Positions 11,403 through 20,488 are shown, numbered from the stretch's first letter. The stretch is DNA of 64,000 bases from Xanthobacteraceae bacterium (GCA_030041005.1 JASHOR010000131.1:1-64000); one strand, 5' to 3'. Notes: a model not told the origin generated them from the letters alone. Numbers and translations are program-made.

Positions 11403-12111
11403 TCCGTTGCTGTCGCTCGCCGACATCCGCGCCGGCTACGGCGCGGGTATCGTGCTCGAGGACGTGACATTCGACCTGCCGGAATCCGGCAGTCTTGCCG
11501 TGCTGGGGCGAAACGGCGTCGGCAAATCGACGCTTATTCTCACCATCATGGGCATGACGCATATCGGTCGTGGCCGCATTGTCTGGCGCGGCGAAGACAT
11601 TACCGCTTATCCCCCGCACCGGCGCGCGCGTGCCGGCATTGGCTGGGTAGCGCAGGAGCGCGAGATTTTCTCGAACCTGACGGTCGAGGAAAATCTTACA
11701 GTCGCCTCCCGCCAGGGTCGGTGGGATCTGCCGTCCGTCTATGACCTTTTTCCGCGCCTTGCCGAGCGCCGCCGCCATCTCGGCAATCAGTTGTCGGGCG
11801 GCGAGCAGCAAATGCTGGCAATCGCACGCGCGCTCATGACCAATCCGGCGCTGCTATTGCTCGACGAACCGCTCGAAGGCCTCGCCCCGATTGTGGTCGA
11901 AGAGCTTGCCGCCGCCGTCCGCCGCATGACCGGCGAGGCCGCCGGCGCCTTCATCCTGGTCGAGCAACACGCTGATATCGCGTTGTCGCTGACGCAATCC
12001 GTTATCGTCCTTGAACGCGGCCGTATCGTCCATTCCGGTCCCTCGGCAGGACTGCTTGCCGATCATGCGGCCATGGATCGGCTGATCGGATTACGGCTGG
12101 CGGAGGCCTGA
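11395..12111 (+). CDS. Branched-chain-type ABC transporter ATP-binding protein, LivF family
   Basis: This is the second ATPase of the importer (238 residues). Walker A is GRNGVGKST (38-46), the signature LSGGEQQMLAIARALM, Walker B LLLLDEPLEGLAP, and the LivF hallmark GIGWVAQEREIFSNLTVEENL is present. It ends the rightward transporter operon 7291-12111. A convergent bicupin gene begins 71 bases downstream, so this transporter and the bicupin/EutA genes are separate transcription units even if functionally linked. Confidence 0.93.
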   Translation: MPDPLLSLADIRAGYGAGIVLEDVTFDLPESGSLAVLGRNGVGKSTLILTIMGMTHIGRGRIVWRGEDITAYPPHRRARAGIGWVAQEREIFSNLTVEENLTVASRQGRWDLPSVYDLFPRLAERRRHLGNQLSGGEQQMLAIARALMTNPALLLLDEPLEGLAPIVVEELAAAVRRMTGEAAGAFILVEQHADIALSLTQSVIVLERGRIVHSGPSAGLLADHAAMDRLIGLRLAEA

Positions 12112-12182
12112 AATCGATTCGTCCGGTCCTCGTCGCCTCGCCGCCTCGGGGCTCGGGCGATGCAGCCGCGGCCGGCAGGAGG

Positions 12183-13331
12183 TTACGCCGGCGCCTTCAT
12201 GTCCTCGGGCGTGGCAATGAACTTTTCCATTTTTGGCGGAGCGCCGTTCCTGCGCATCTCTTCGAGCCAGATGCGGTGAATGCGCGGATCCTGATCCTCG
12301 TATTCGATCTGGTCGCCGCCCTCTTTGAGGCTCTTCGAGACCGCCGGCTTGTCGTCGCCGCCGGTGCCCAGCAGCGAAATCCGGTTTGCCAGCGTGGTCG
12401 GATAGCGCAATCCGCCGACGGCGGTCGCCAGATAGCGTGCGGGTTGCGGGCCGGTATTGAAATGCTGGTGGAATTGACGATCGGCGGGCACCAGGACCAT
12501 GCCGTGCTTCCAATCGATGCGGCGAAAATCCTTGTCGCCCTCGAACCACATCAGCGAATAGCCGAGCCCGACCACGCACATGACGTGAAAGCTCGGTCCG
12601 TGCCGATGGCCCTTCTTGTAGGTTCCGACGGGCATTTCCGAAATGTGCGCGTGCATGGTGCCGTCAGCGAGCACGAACATGATGTTGGTCCCGCCGGCGC
12701 CGCGGTCGCCCCAGCTTTTCAATTCGATCGCGGTGAGGTCCGGCACAAAATTGGTTTCCCACATGTGGTTGCCGGGCCGAACCGTGATCAGATCGCCTTC
12801 GCCGGAGAAATATTCCTTCTTGCCCGTCCGCTCGGTGAAATCGAACTCGCTGCCGAACACGAAGTCCTCGTTGTGAAAGACATTCATGACCATCGGCAGA
12901 TTCGTCGTGCTGACGAGCAGCGTCCGCTCCGCGCCGCTGGCGTTGAAGTGGCGGTGCTTGGCGTTAAGCGGAATGGCGAACAGGCTTTTTTCACCCCATT
13001 CGAAACTGCGACGGCTGCCGTCGGGGAGTTCGAGCTGAGTCGAGCCGTGGCCTTCGAGCACGTAGACGACCTCTTCATAGAGGTGCCGCTGCGGCGCCGT
13101 CGATTTGCCGGGCGCGATTTCTATGACGAACATGTTGGCGAAATCGCCGCGGCCTTTGAGATGCACGGCCGCACCGTTGGCGCCATAGCGCGGCCAGGGC
13201 GCCGTCTTCACGTCGAATAGATAGACCCCGTAATCCTCGGTCACCGGGATGCCTTCGCCCTTGAGCCAGTCGAGATAGGGGTCGACGCCGTAGCGTGGTT
13301 CTGCCTGCTGCGGAACTTCGCGAATATTCAT
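12183..13331 (-). CDS. Bicupin protein of the group annotated as ethanolamine-ammonia-lyase-activating
   Basis: A 382-residue cytosolic protein with two cupin barrels. The first (about 75-170) has IAPGKSTAPQRHLYEEVVYVLEGHG and a later NAKHRHFNASG; the second (about 245-330) has GTYKKGHRHGPSFHVMCVVGLGYSLMW and RQFHQHFNTGPQPARYLA, both supplying His-rich metal sites. The ATG at 13331 has GGAGGACGTC directly upstream, a strong ribosome site. I recall relatives carrying an ethanolamine ammonia lyase-activating annotation, and here it lies 67 bases after an EutA-like gene on the same strand. The catalysed reaction, if any, is unknown; a dioxygenase role is equally possible. Confidence 0.75.
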   Translation of the reverse strand: MNIREVPQQAEPRYGVDPYLDWLKGEGIPVTEDYGVYLFDVKTAPWPRYGANGAAVHLKGRGDFANMFVIEIAPGKSTAPQRHLYEEVVYVLEGHGSTQLELPDGSRRSFEWGEKSLFAIPLNAKHRHFNASGAERTLLVSTTNLPMVMNVFHNEDFVFGSEFDFTERTGKKEYFSGEGDLITVRPGNHMWETNFVPDLTAIELKSWGDRGAGGTNIMFVLADGTMHAHISEMPVGTYKKGHRHGPSFHVMCVVGLGYSLMWFEGDKDFRRIDWKHGMVLVPADRQFHQHFNTGPQPARYLATAVGGLRYPTTLANRISLLGTGGDDKPAVSKSLKEGGDQIEYEDQDPRIHRIWLEEMRRNGAPPKMEKFIATPEDMKAPA

Positions 13332-13398
13332 GACGTCCTCCGGCGACTCTCGGCGAAACCATACTATATCGACGCCTTGACAGTCATCCTTCGACAGC

Positions 13399-14901
13399 CT
13401 AGGCAAACAACAGCGACTTGATAACAACCGGCACCACACCCGGCGGCACGATCAACTCGCCGACATCGACATAGTCGAGTTCGTGCAGTTCCATGCCATC
13501 GATGGAGACGATCTTGCCCGCCCAGTGCAGTTCGCGGTGCAGCAGGCGGCCTAGCGATTTTCCGATATCGCCGTCGATCATCAGCAGCAGAAGCTTTATC
13601 GCGCCCTCGACCGGATCGAGCGCGCGCAAAATCGCCTCGCCGACGGCCTTCAGGCGGGAATGTTCAGGATCGCCGCGCCAGGAGAAGGCGATTGCCATGC
13701 ACGGGTTGCGATCGAAATCGAATTCATCGAGCCGGGCGCGAATGTCGGCCGTCAGGCGCCGGGCATCGATCGGGCCTGCGGATTGAAGGTCCACGCGCAC
13801 GACCGGCACATTGTGCACCGGCAGCACGTAGGGGTCGGGCAGATAAATCGTCTTGCCGCTGACCTGAACGGTGAACTGCGAGGCGCCGATCACTGTGGCG
13901 CGGATGCGCTGGCCAGGATCGATCAGCGGCAATGAGCTGCGTCGACTCAGTTCGTGCGCCAGCTCGCCCGCGAGCAGCTTGGCAATATCGCCGTATTCAG
14001 TCTGCTCGTGGCCGAACACGTATTCCGCCACACCGCCGGAGAACGTGATTGCGCTTGGCTTGGGGCCGCGCGGCAGCCGCTCCGTCAGCATGAGCGATCC
14101 GCCCAGAGCGTCCAGCGGTGCATCGAGAATGACATCGGCGGCAATGGTGGCGAGGCGCCGTGCGATCTTGTCCCGAAGCGCGGGCTCAGCAAACGCCCGC
14201 GGCGTGGCCTCCACTGCAAAGTCGTCACAAACGAGCCGAGCCGAATGGTCGATGCGTGTCCAGGCGCCCCGCGCGTCGGTTGCCACGAGCCGGCCGCCGA
14301 CCGCAAAGGCCGAAAGCCCGAGAATGGCGCCGCGGTCGATCAACGCCAGCTTGGTGGTGCCGCCGCCGATATCGGCGTGCAGGATGCAGGCATCGCGCGT
14401 TTTGGATAAGGCCACAGCGCCGGAGCCGTGCGCGGCGAGGCGGCATTCGAGCTTGTGGCCGGCGGTGGCGCAGACGAATTTGCCGGCTTCGCCGGCGAAT
14501 AGCTCGTCGATGGCGCGGGCATTTTTGCGTTTGATCGCCTCGCCGGTAAGGATCACGGCGCCGCTGTCGATTTCGCTCTGCGCCATGCCGGCATCACGAT
14601 AGCAGCCGCGAAAGAACTCGCCGAGCGCGCCAGCATCGATCGTGCCGTCGGGGAGAAACGGCGTGAGCAGGATCGGCGAGCGCCAGATGATCTCCCGGCC
14701 GATGACCACGAAGCGGCTGGAGAGCCCCTGCGACTGGCGCTGCAAGGCGACCTTGGCGAAAAGAAGATGCGAGGTCGAGCTGCCGATATCGATGCCGACC
14801 GTCTTGAACTCGACGTTCTCCTGGCTCCAGATCGCGCGCGACAATTCGGCGCGTTCGGCCTCACTCATTGCGTGTTCGTGGAGAAAATCGGTCTCGTGCA
14901 T
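13399..14901 (-). CDS. eutA: EutA-like reactivating factor (ASKHA ATPase)
   Basis: EutA proteins use ATP to eject damaged cobalamin from ethanolamine ammonia-lyase. This 500-residue homologue has the actin/hsp70-type phosphate loops DIGSST (38-43) and DIGGGT (177-182) and the adenosine motif FSGGVAEYVFG. The C-terminal half includes FTVQVSGKTIYLPDPYVLPVHNVPV. ATG at 14901 (MHETDFLHEHAMSEAE) is preferred to an upstream start that adds 19 Arg/His-rich residues. No eutB, eutC, eutH or microcompartment genes are in the window, so its lyase partner is elsewhere or it serves another cobalamin enzyme. It heads a two-gene minus-strand unit with the bicupin. Confidence 0.85.
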   Translation of the reverse strand: MHETDFLHEHAMSEAERAELSRAIWSQENVEFKTVGIDIGSSTSHLLFAKVALQRQSQGLSSRFVVIGREIIWRSPILLTPFLPDGTIDAGALGEFFRGCYRDAGMAQSEIDSGAVILTGEAIKRKNARAIDELFAGEAGKFVCATAGHKLECRLAAHGSGAVALSKTRDACILHADIGGGTTKLALIDRGAILGLSAFAVGGRLVATDARGAWTRIDHSARLVCDDFAVEATPRAFAEPALRDKIARRLATIAADVILDAPLDALGGSLMLTERLPRGPKPSAITFSGGVAEYVFGHEQTEYGDIAKLLAGELAHELSRRSSLPLIDPGQRIRATVIGASQFTVQVSGKTIYLPDPYVLPVHNVPVVRVDLQSAGPIDARRLTADIRARLDEFDFDRNPCMAIAFSWRGDPEHSRLKAVGEAILRALDPVEGAIKLLLLMIDGDIGKSLGRLLHRELHWAGKIVSIDGMELHELDYVDVGELIVPPGVVPVVIKSLLFA

Positions 14902-14978
14902 CGTGGTCCCGGATCGGTGTGCGTGCCGCACAATGCAGCGCGCACGGCCAATCTTCAATCGGCCAAGCCCTGCGGATT

Positions 14979-15110
14979 CGTCATTCCGGATCGCCGCGGA
15001 GTGGCGATTCCGGCATAATCACAGGTCTTGCAGAAGGGGCGAATGAGTATTGAACTGCGCCGACTGTGATTATGGATATCGGGTTCGCCTCTTGGCGCCC
15101 CGGAATGACG
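14979..15110. repeat. Long dispersed palindrome with CGTCATTCCGG ends
   Basis: The element begins CGTCATTCCGG and ends CCGGAATGACG, a perfect 11-bp terminal inverted repeat. Inside, CATAATCACAG (about 15014-15024) pairs with CTGTGATTATG (15064-15074). The 132-base unit can fold into a long imperfect hairpin. I recall repeats with CATTCCGGGGCGCG-type ends as very common in Bradyrhizobium-like genomes. It occupies the divergent space between the EutA-like gene and the next rightward gene, whose ATG starts six bases beyond it. Confidence 0.75.
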
Positions 15111-15115
15111 GCGCC

Positions 15116-16111
15116 ATGTCGCTTCTGTCCCTCACCTACGCCAGTTGCCGCTACGATCGCATCGAGCCGTTGCGCATGGGCGAGGTACCGGTCGAAGGCA
15201 TCGATCTCAACGTCGTCGTCTTTCCCTCGGGCCGGCAGATCTTCGACCGAATGGTTGGCGGCGAGGAGTTCGACGCCTCGGAATTGTCTGCGTCCGAATT
15301 CATCAGCCTGATGGGAAACGACAAGACCCGCTTTGTCGCCATCCCGGTGTTCCCGTCCCGGGTCTTTCGCCACGGCTATATCTTCATCAATACCCGGGCG
15401 GGGATTCGGACACCCAAGGACCTGGAGGGCCGCCGCGTCGGCGTGCCGCTCTATACGCAGACCGCATCGATCTGGCTGCGCGGACATCTCATGCACCAGT
15501 TCGGTGTCGACATCGACGCCATCCATTGGGTGCAAGGGGCGGTCGAAAGCGGCGGCGCTCACGGCAGCCCGCATGTGCTGCCGCTGCTGCGCCCTGTCCC
15601 GATCGAGCAAAACCGCAGCGGGCGCTCGCTCGGCGAGTTGCTCGCCGACGGGAAGATCGATGCGTATCTGGGTTCGCGCAAGCCGCCGTCGTTCGGCGTC
15701 CACCCGGACGTGGCGCGGCTGCTGCCGAATCATCATGCGCTTGAGCGCGAGCTGTTCGAGCGCGACAAGATCTTTCCGATCATGCATCTGGTCGCCATCC
15801 GCCGCGCGCTCTACGAGCGCCATCCCTGGATCGCCAACAGCCTTTACGCAGCGTTCGTCGAAGCCAAACGCATCGCGCGGGCGCGGCTGCGTTATGCCGG
15901 CTCGCTTGCCGCCATGTTGCCCTGGCTGCAGGATGAGATCGAGGAAATCGACGAGGTCTTCCCTGGTGGCGACCCGTTTCCCTACGGTGTCGAGCCGAAC
16001 CGGCCGACGCTGGAGGCGCTGGTGCGCTACATGGTCGAGCAGCGCTTCATTCCGAAGGCGATTCCGGTCGAGCGGCTGTTCGTGCCGCTGCCCGGGGCGA
16101 CCGGCATGTGA
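15116..16111 (+). CDS. 4,5-dihydroxyphthalate decarboxylase-like protein (periplasmic-binding-protein fold)
   Basis: A 331-residue protein resembling the Pht5/4,5-dihydroxyphthalate decarboxylase family, which shares the type II periplasmic-binding fold with NMT1/PhnD proteins. Seen in the sequence: SLTYASCRYDRIEPLRMGEVPVEGIDLNVV, ASELSASEFISLM, AIPVFPSRVFRHGYIFINTRAGIRTPKDLEGRRVGVP and IDAYLGSRKPPSF. There is no signal peptide, so it is probably cytosolic. The ATG at 15116 directly follows a palindromic repeat; the only ribosome-site-like sequence (GGAA) lies in the repeat end. The reaction is not assigned; decarboxylation of a hydroxylated aromatic acid is one possibility. Confidence 0.75.
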   Translation: MSLLSLTYASCRYDRIEPLRMGEVPVEGIDLNVVVFPSGRQIFDRMVGGEEFDASELSASEFISLMGNDKTRFVAIPVFPSRVFRHGYIFINTRAGIRTPKDLEGRRVGVPLYTQTASIWLRGHLMHQFGVDIDAIHWVQGAVESGGAHGSPHVLPLLRPVPIEQNRSGRSLGELLADGKIDAYLGSRKPPSFGVHPDVARLLPNHHALERELFERDKIFPIMHLVAIRRALYERHPWIANSLYAAFVEAKRIARARLRYAGSLAAMLPWLQDEIEEIDEVFPGGDPFPYGVEPNRPTLEALVRYMVEQRFIPKAIPVERLFVPLPGATGM

Positions 16112-16167
16112 CGAAGCTGCTCGGCGTCGGCGCCGCGCGAATGAGCGGCAGGAGCAAGGTCTGAGCG

Positions 16168-17208
16168 TTACTTCGCGGCCACGCCGTCCTGCAGTAGTCC
16201 GGCAATCGTCTTGATCTCGTTGCGGGCGTATTGCGGCAGGCCGGCACTGATCGAGGCGCCGGAGTTGAACGACGAACGACCCATCAGCACGTCCGCCGGT
16301 ACCAGGTTGCGCAGCACCGGCACCTTCTCGTAGCCGCGCTTCTCGTCGAGGATCGAGGCCTTGATCGCCAGCGCCATGAAGGCGGTGACTACGGTCTTGC
16401 CGGGGTCGGTCGGATCGCTCTGAAACACCGCGTAGAACTTGCCGAATTTCATGATCTGATTGACGTGGAAAATGTCCTGCTCGAGCACCCCGGTCACCGG
16501 AGTGTCGAGCTTGGTCAATTGCTGCAATGCGGCCTGATCCACATCCGCGGGGGACAGTGCCGAGAACTCGCTCTGGAAATCGATGTGGGTGGAAATCTTC
16601 TTGTCGCTTTCGCGCAGCTTGTTCACCAGCGTGATGCCGAGCGGAATCTTGCCTTCCAGTTGGTATGTCGACTGAACGCAGATCGACGTCTGCCTCCCCG
16701 TGCACCATTGACGTGCCGGATTTTGATTGCCCGTCCCGGCTTCGTCGTCTAGCGAAGCCACCTCGGTGGGGGCGATGAGCTGGTGTTTGATCTGCGGATC
16801 GATTCGACCGAGAAAGTCGAGAGTCACGTAGCGCGACAGATCGATCGCAGACGGCGCCCGATCAAGCACAAAGCGCGCTTGGGCCACGTACATGTACAGC
16901 TTCTCGACTTCGGGCTTTCCGCCGGCGTCAGCCTCGTGAACGGTTGGCTCGGCGTAGGACGGATACAGCGACAGAAATTTCTTCTCGTTGGGATGCTTGC
17001 TGGCCCAGTCGGAGAAATGGACCATGTCCAGATTGGCATCGGTTCCCGGCGGCGAAGGTTTGTCGCTGAAGGCAATGGTGCCGGGCTTGATGTCCGCAAC
17101 ACTGGTGCTTCTCGCCGAGGCCACGTCATCGATGCGAAACGCCTGCGCGCTCGCGGCGCCGAGCGAACCGATCAGCGCGAAGAGCACGATCGGATGCCTA
17201 ACCCACAT
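16168..17208 (-). CDS. Secreted protein of unknown function
   Basis: I do not recognise a named domain. The 346-residue product has a clear signal peptide (MWVRHPIVLFALIGSLGAASAQAF). The mature protein is soluble, without further membrane segments, and has a single Cys pair (CTGRQTSICV, about 165-173) that may form a disulfide, as expected for a periplasmic protein. Motifs such as IPLGITLVNKLRESDKKISTHIDFQSE and FFAVF-like beta segments suggest a compact beta-rich fold. It lies 20 bases downstream of the large penicillin-binding protein on the same strand and is probably co-transcribed with it, which points to an envelope role. Confidence 0.7.
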   Translation of the reverse strand: MWVRHPIVLFALIGSLGAASAQAFRIDDVASARSTSVADIKPGTIAFSDKPSPPGTDANLDMVHFSDWASKHPNEKKFLSLYPSYAEPTVHEADAGGKPEVEKLYMYVAQARFVLDRAPSAIDLSRYVTLDFLGRIDPQIKHQLIAPTEVASLDDEAGTGNQNPARQWCTGRQTSICVQSTYQLEGKIPLGITLVNKLRESDKKISTHIDFQSEFSALSPADVDQAALQQLTKLDTPVTGVLEQDIFHVNQIMKFGKFYAVFQSDPTDPGKTVVTAFMALAIKASILDEKRGYEKVPVLRNLVPADVLMGRSSFNSGASISAGLPQYARNEIKTIAGLLQDGVAAK

Positions 17209-17228
17209 TGAATTTCCCCGTGCGGGAA

Positions 17229-20200
17229 TCAGTCGACACGTCCGCCCCAGTAGTAATCCTGACTGCGGTACGGCGGCGGCTGGCCATCAGCGGGATTATT
17301 TCTCCAAGGGGTAAAGAAACCACGCGCCGTGGGCTGGGGCGGCTGAGCCGGCGGCGGCTGCCGCGGGTAGCCGGAATTTCCCCAATTGCTGAACAGGCCG
17401 CGCGGCGTGGGCGGCGGCTGGGGCAGCTCCCGCTGCCCGTCCTCATAGGGATAATAGTAACGGCCGCCGTAATCAGCTCCGTCGCTGTTCCCGTAGCCCT
17501 GGTAATAGCCGTTGTAGCCGTATTGCTGCTGCTCGCGCTGCTCATCGGCATCTTCACGCGAGACAAGTTGATATTGGGTGTCGGCGATCTGCCCGTCCGG
17601 GTCGATACGCATGTGCTCGATAAAGTTGCCGCGGCCGTACGTCGCTGGATCACCGCTCATATAATCGATCGGCACCTCGGCCAGATGACGCGCGGCTGCA
17701 GGCGAAGGCCCGCTCAGCAGCGCTTTCGGCGCGATGTTATCCGCCCATACGTCCTCGATGACCGGCTTGAAGATGGGCAGCGCCACTCTCGCCCCATCCA
17801 CGCCGCCCAGGGCGCGGCGCTTGCCGTTGCCGTTGTCGTAGCCGACCCAGACCGCCACGGTCACGTCATTGGTGAAGCCGATGAACCAGCCGTCGACCGA
17901 ATTTTCCGTGGTGCCGGTCTTGCCGGCCACGTACGGCGAGAGTGAACTGATCGCCCGTGCCGTGCCGCGCGCTACGACTCCCTGCAATATGCTCTTGAGC
18001 TGGTAGAAGCTCGCCGCGTCGGCCGCGCCGATCATCGGAAAATTCGGCGCTTTGGGGAACTGATAGATCGTCTTGCCGTTCCGTTCGATCGAGTCGATGG
18101 CGTGAGGTTGTGGTCGAATGCCGCCGTTGGCGATGGCGGCGTAGAAGGCGGCAAGATCGATCATCCGCACCGGCTGCGCGCCGAGCACGAACGGATAGTA
18201 GCGGACGCAATCGGTGTAGATCTTTGCGGCCACCGCGGTCGCACAGACATCGTCGAGGCTCTTTTCCGGATCGGCCTCGATGCCGCCATCGAGCAGGTGG
18301 GCGGTCACGACGTTGACGGAATTTTCCAGACCGCGCCGCAGGGTGTAAAGGCCGCCGAACACATCGTCGTCGTTGCGCGGCGACCAGTAATCCTGCTCGC
18401 GATCGGAGTCGCCATAGGCGATGATGTTGCCGTTCTCGACGCCGCTGCCGATCGGTGGCAGTGTTATCGGATCGTTGAGGACGAGCGTATTGGGCTGAAG
18501 CCCCTTCTGCAGCGCGGTCAGGTAGGTCACGGGCTTGACCGCCGAGCCGGGTTGGCGCTGCGTCTGCCACGTACGGTTAAGCTGGCTCAACGGGTAGGAA
18601 AAGCTCCCGGTCATCGCCAGGATTCGGCCGGTCTTGTTTTCAAGCACCAGCGCGGCGCCCTGCACGGTCGGCCGCACCCGAATCTCCGCCCGCGTCGCAT
18701 CGACAATCGTGTCCTTGCCCTTTGCGCGGTATCGCCGCGCCTTGCCCTCGACCAGGTTGACGTAAATGACGTCGTAGAGATTGAGGCTCCGTTTGATTGC
18801 GTAGGTGTAGGTGGTCAGCGGGACAATCCGTCCGTCCGGCAGACCGACGTGAATCTGACCGTCGCCTGTCTTACCGCCCTTGCTCACCACGACCGCCGGA
18901 GTCCAGTGCACGTCATAGAGCGGCAGGTGGACCGCGAGCAGCGCCTGCTGCCAAACCGGCATTCCGGCGCTCTGGCTGCCGCTGTTGCCGCCGGTCTTGG
19001 CTGACGTGAGCTTGGCTGACGTGAGCTTGGCAGACGTAAGCTTCTGCACCGCGTCGGCGAGGTTGGCCTCCGGCCCGTGAAACTCCATGCGGCCAGCGGA
19101 TAATTCGTATTCGGCCAAGCCTTCCTGCAGCGCGGCTTCAGTCTGGCGCTGCAGTTCCGCGTTGATCGTCGAGTGCACGTCGTAGGAATTCGCGGTGAGA
19201 CTGTCGACGCCGTCCGCCTTGGCCTCATGGCCGAGATAATCGATGAACTCGAAGCCGCTATCGCGGCGCAGGCTCGTCGCCGCGACGAGGTTAAGAGGCG
19301 CAGCGAGCGCCTGCTGCTTCTGCGCGGCGGTGATGAAGCCGTCATCCTTCATGCGGTCGAGCACGTAGGTCAGGCGCTCTCTGGCGCGATGCGGGTGCCG
19401 ATCCGGGTTGTAGTAGCTTGGACCTTTGAGCAGGCCGGCGAGCATCGCGGCTTGCGGCAGCGTCAGGTTCTTCGCCGACTTGTCGAAATAGCTGCGCGCC
19501 GCCATTTCGATGCCCCACGAGCCCCGGCCCATATAGACCGAATTGACGTAGAGTTGGAGGATCTGATCCTTGCTCAGGGTGTCTTCCAGGCGCGAAGCCA
19601 CGATCATCTCGCGGATCTTGCGTTGGTAGGTCACGTCGTCGCCGACCAGCAGATTCTTCACCACCTGCTGGGTGATGGTCGAACCGCCCTCCGGTCTTCC
19701 CGGGTTGGCGAGATTGCCGATGAACGCCCGGATGATGCCGCGTTCGTCGATTCCATGATGCTGGTAGAAGCGTTGGTCCTCGGCGGCGATGAACGCCTTC
19801 TGCGCGAAATCGGGCAGATCGGACAGCGGGATCCAGACGCGTCGGTTTCCTGACTGATAGATCTCGGCGTACCTGCTGCCGTTCCCGTCGAGCACCGTGC
19901 TCATGCCCGGCAGTTTCTTGTCCTTAAGGCCGACAAGGACCTTCTGGTCTGGCAGGTCGGCGGCCGCGTTATTGAAGAAGTCGATCACCTGGGTGAGGTC
20001 GACCACCGGCTTGTCGATCGCTTCGTTCTTGCAGAACTGATGGTACGCGGTGTTGAGGTCGGCGAAGTTGATGCCGTGAAAGACCTCGGCGTTGGCCCCA
20101 ACCGCCTTCGGGTCGTTGAGCGCGGTAGAAATAAGTTCGTCGAGATTGATCGATTCGAGATCGAAGGCCTTGCGCATGTAGGTGCAGCCGTTGCGCAGGA

Positions 20201-20321
20201 TCTGCACCACTTCGGTCTGATCGGTCGCCGGATCGAACTTGGTCTTCACCGCTTGCGGTTGGGTGAGAATCTCGCTCAGCGCCAAGGCTGTCGCGAAGAT
20301 TTTGACCAGGATGGTGTCCAT
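17229..20321 (-). CDS. Bifunctional penicillin-binding protein (class A PBP: GT51 + transpeptidase), extended form
   Basis: This enzyme polymerises and cross-links peptidoglycan in the periplasm. The GT51 domain carries EDQRFYQHHG (Glu181 with this start), RPEGGSTITQQVVKNLL and the RKIREM block. The transpeptidase domain has SAVK (catalytic Ser593), SVN and KTGTTENSVDGWF. At 1030 residues it is longer than usual. About 150 unrecognised residues precede GT51, a triple LTSAK repeat lies between the domains, and the C-terminus is a Tyr/Gly/Pro/Gln-rich tail. The ATG at 20321 is preferred over TTG at 20342. The N-terminal hydrophobic stretch (ILVKIFATALAL) is weak for a membrane anchor. Confidence 0.9.
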   Translation of the reverse strand: MDTILVKIFATALALSEILTQPQAVKTKFDPATDQTEVVQILRNGCTYMRKAFDLESINLDELISTALNDPKAVGANAEVFHGINFADLNTAYHQFCKNEAIDKPVVDLTQVIDFFNNAAADLPDQKVLVGLKDKKLPGMSTVLDGNGSRYAEIYQSGNRRVWIPLSDLPDFAQKAFIAAEDQRFYQHHGIDERGIIRAFIGNLANPGRPEGGSTITQQVVKNLLVGDDVTYQRKIREMIVASRLEDTLSKDQILQLYVNSVYMGRGSWGIEMAARSYFDKSAKNLTLPQAAMLAGLLKGPSYYNPDRHPHRARERLTYVLDRMKDDGFITAAQKQQALAAPLNLVAATSLRRDSGFEFIDYLGHEAKADGVDSLTANSYDVHSTINAELQRQTEAALQEGLAEYELSAGRMEFHGPEANLADAVQKLTSAKLTSAKLTSAKTGGNSGSQSAGMPVWQQALLAVHLPLYDVHWTPAVVVSKGGKTGDGQIHVGLPDGRIVPLTTYTYAIKRSLNLYDVIYVNLVEGKARRYRAKGKDTIVDATRAEIRVRPTVQGAALVLENKTGRILAMTGSFSYPLSQLNRTWQTQRQPGSAVKPVTYLTALQKGLQPNTLVLNDPITLPPIGSGVENGNIIAYGDSDREQDYWSPRNDDDVFGGLYTLRRGLENSVNVVTAHLLDGGIEADPEKSLDDVCATAVAAKIYTDCVRYYPFVLGAQPVRMIDLAAFYAAIANGGIRPQPHAIDSIERNGKTIYQFPKAPNFPMIGAADAASFYQLKSILQGVVARGTARAISSLSPYVAGKTGTTENSVDGWFIGFTNDVTVAVWVGYDNGNGKRRALGGVDGARVALPIFKPVIEDVWADNIAPKALLSGPSPAAARHLAEVPIDYMSGDPATYGRGNFIEHMRIDPDGQIADTQYQLVSREDADEQREQQQYGYNGYYQGYGNSDGADYGGRYYYPYEDGQRELPQPPPTPRGLFSNWGNSGYPRQPPPAQPPQPTARGFFTPWRNNPADGQPPPYRSQDYYWGGRVD
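18996..19040. repeat. Three tandem 15-bp units inside the PBP gene
   Basis: The unit CTTGGCTGACGTGAG occurs twice exactly (18996-19010, 19011-19025) and once with two substitutions (19026-19040). On the coding strand it encodes LTSAK three times in the linker between the GT51 and transpeptidase domains. Slippage would change linker length in five-residue steps without a frameshift. Confidence 0.9.
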
Positions 20322-20488
20322 GAGGGCACGCCGAGGCGACAATCAAGCCGGGTTGGAGGGCGGCAACCTATAGAGTAGAGAACCGCGAATATAGCGATCC
20401 GATCCTTACAAAAGGACTTTTTTTGGGAGACTTCAGGCGTTCCAGCAGTCGCCGGTCCGGCGGTGCCTACGACGGTCCTAAGCTGTTG

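Noticed and set aside
14981-16708. Minus-strand open frame of about 575 codons
   Set aside because: Crosses the long palindrome, the Pht5-like gene in antisense and the start of another gene; no domain features.
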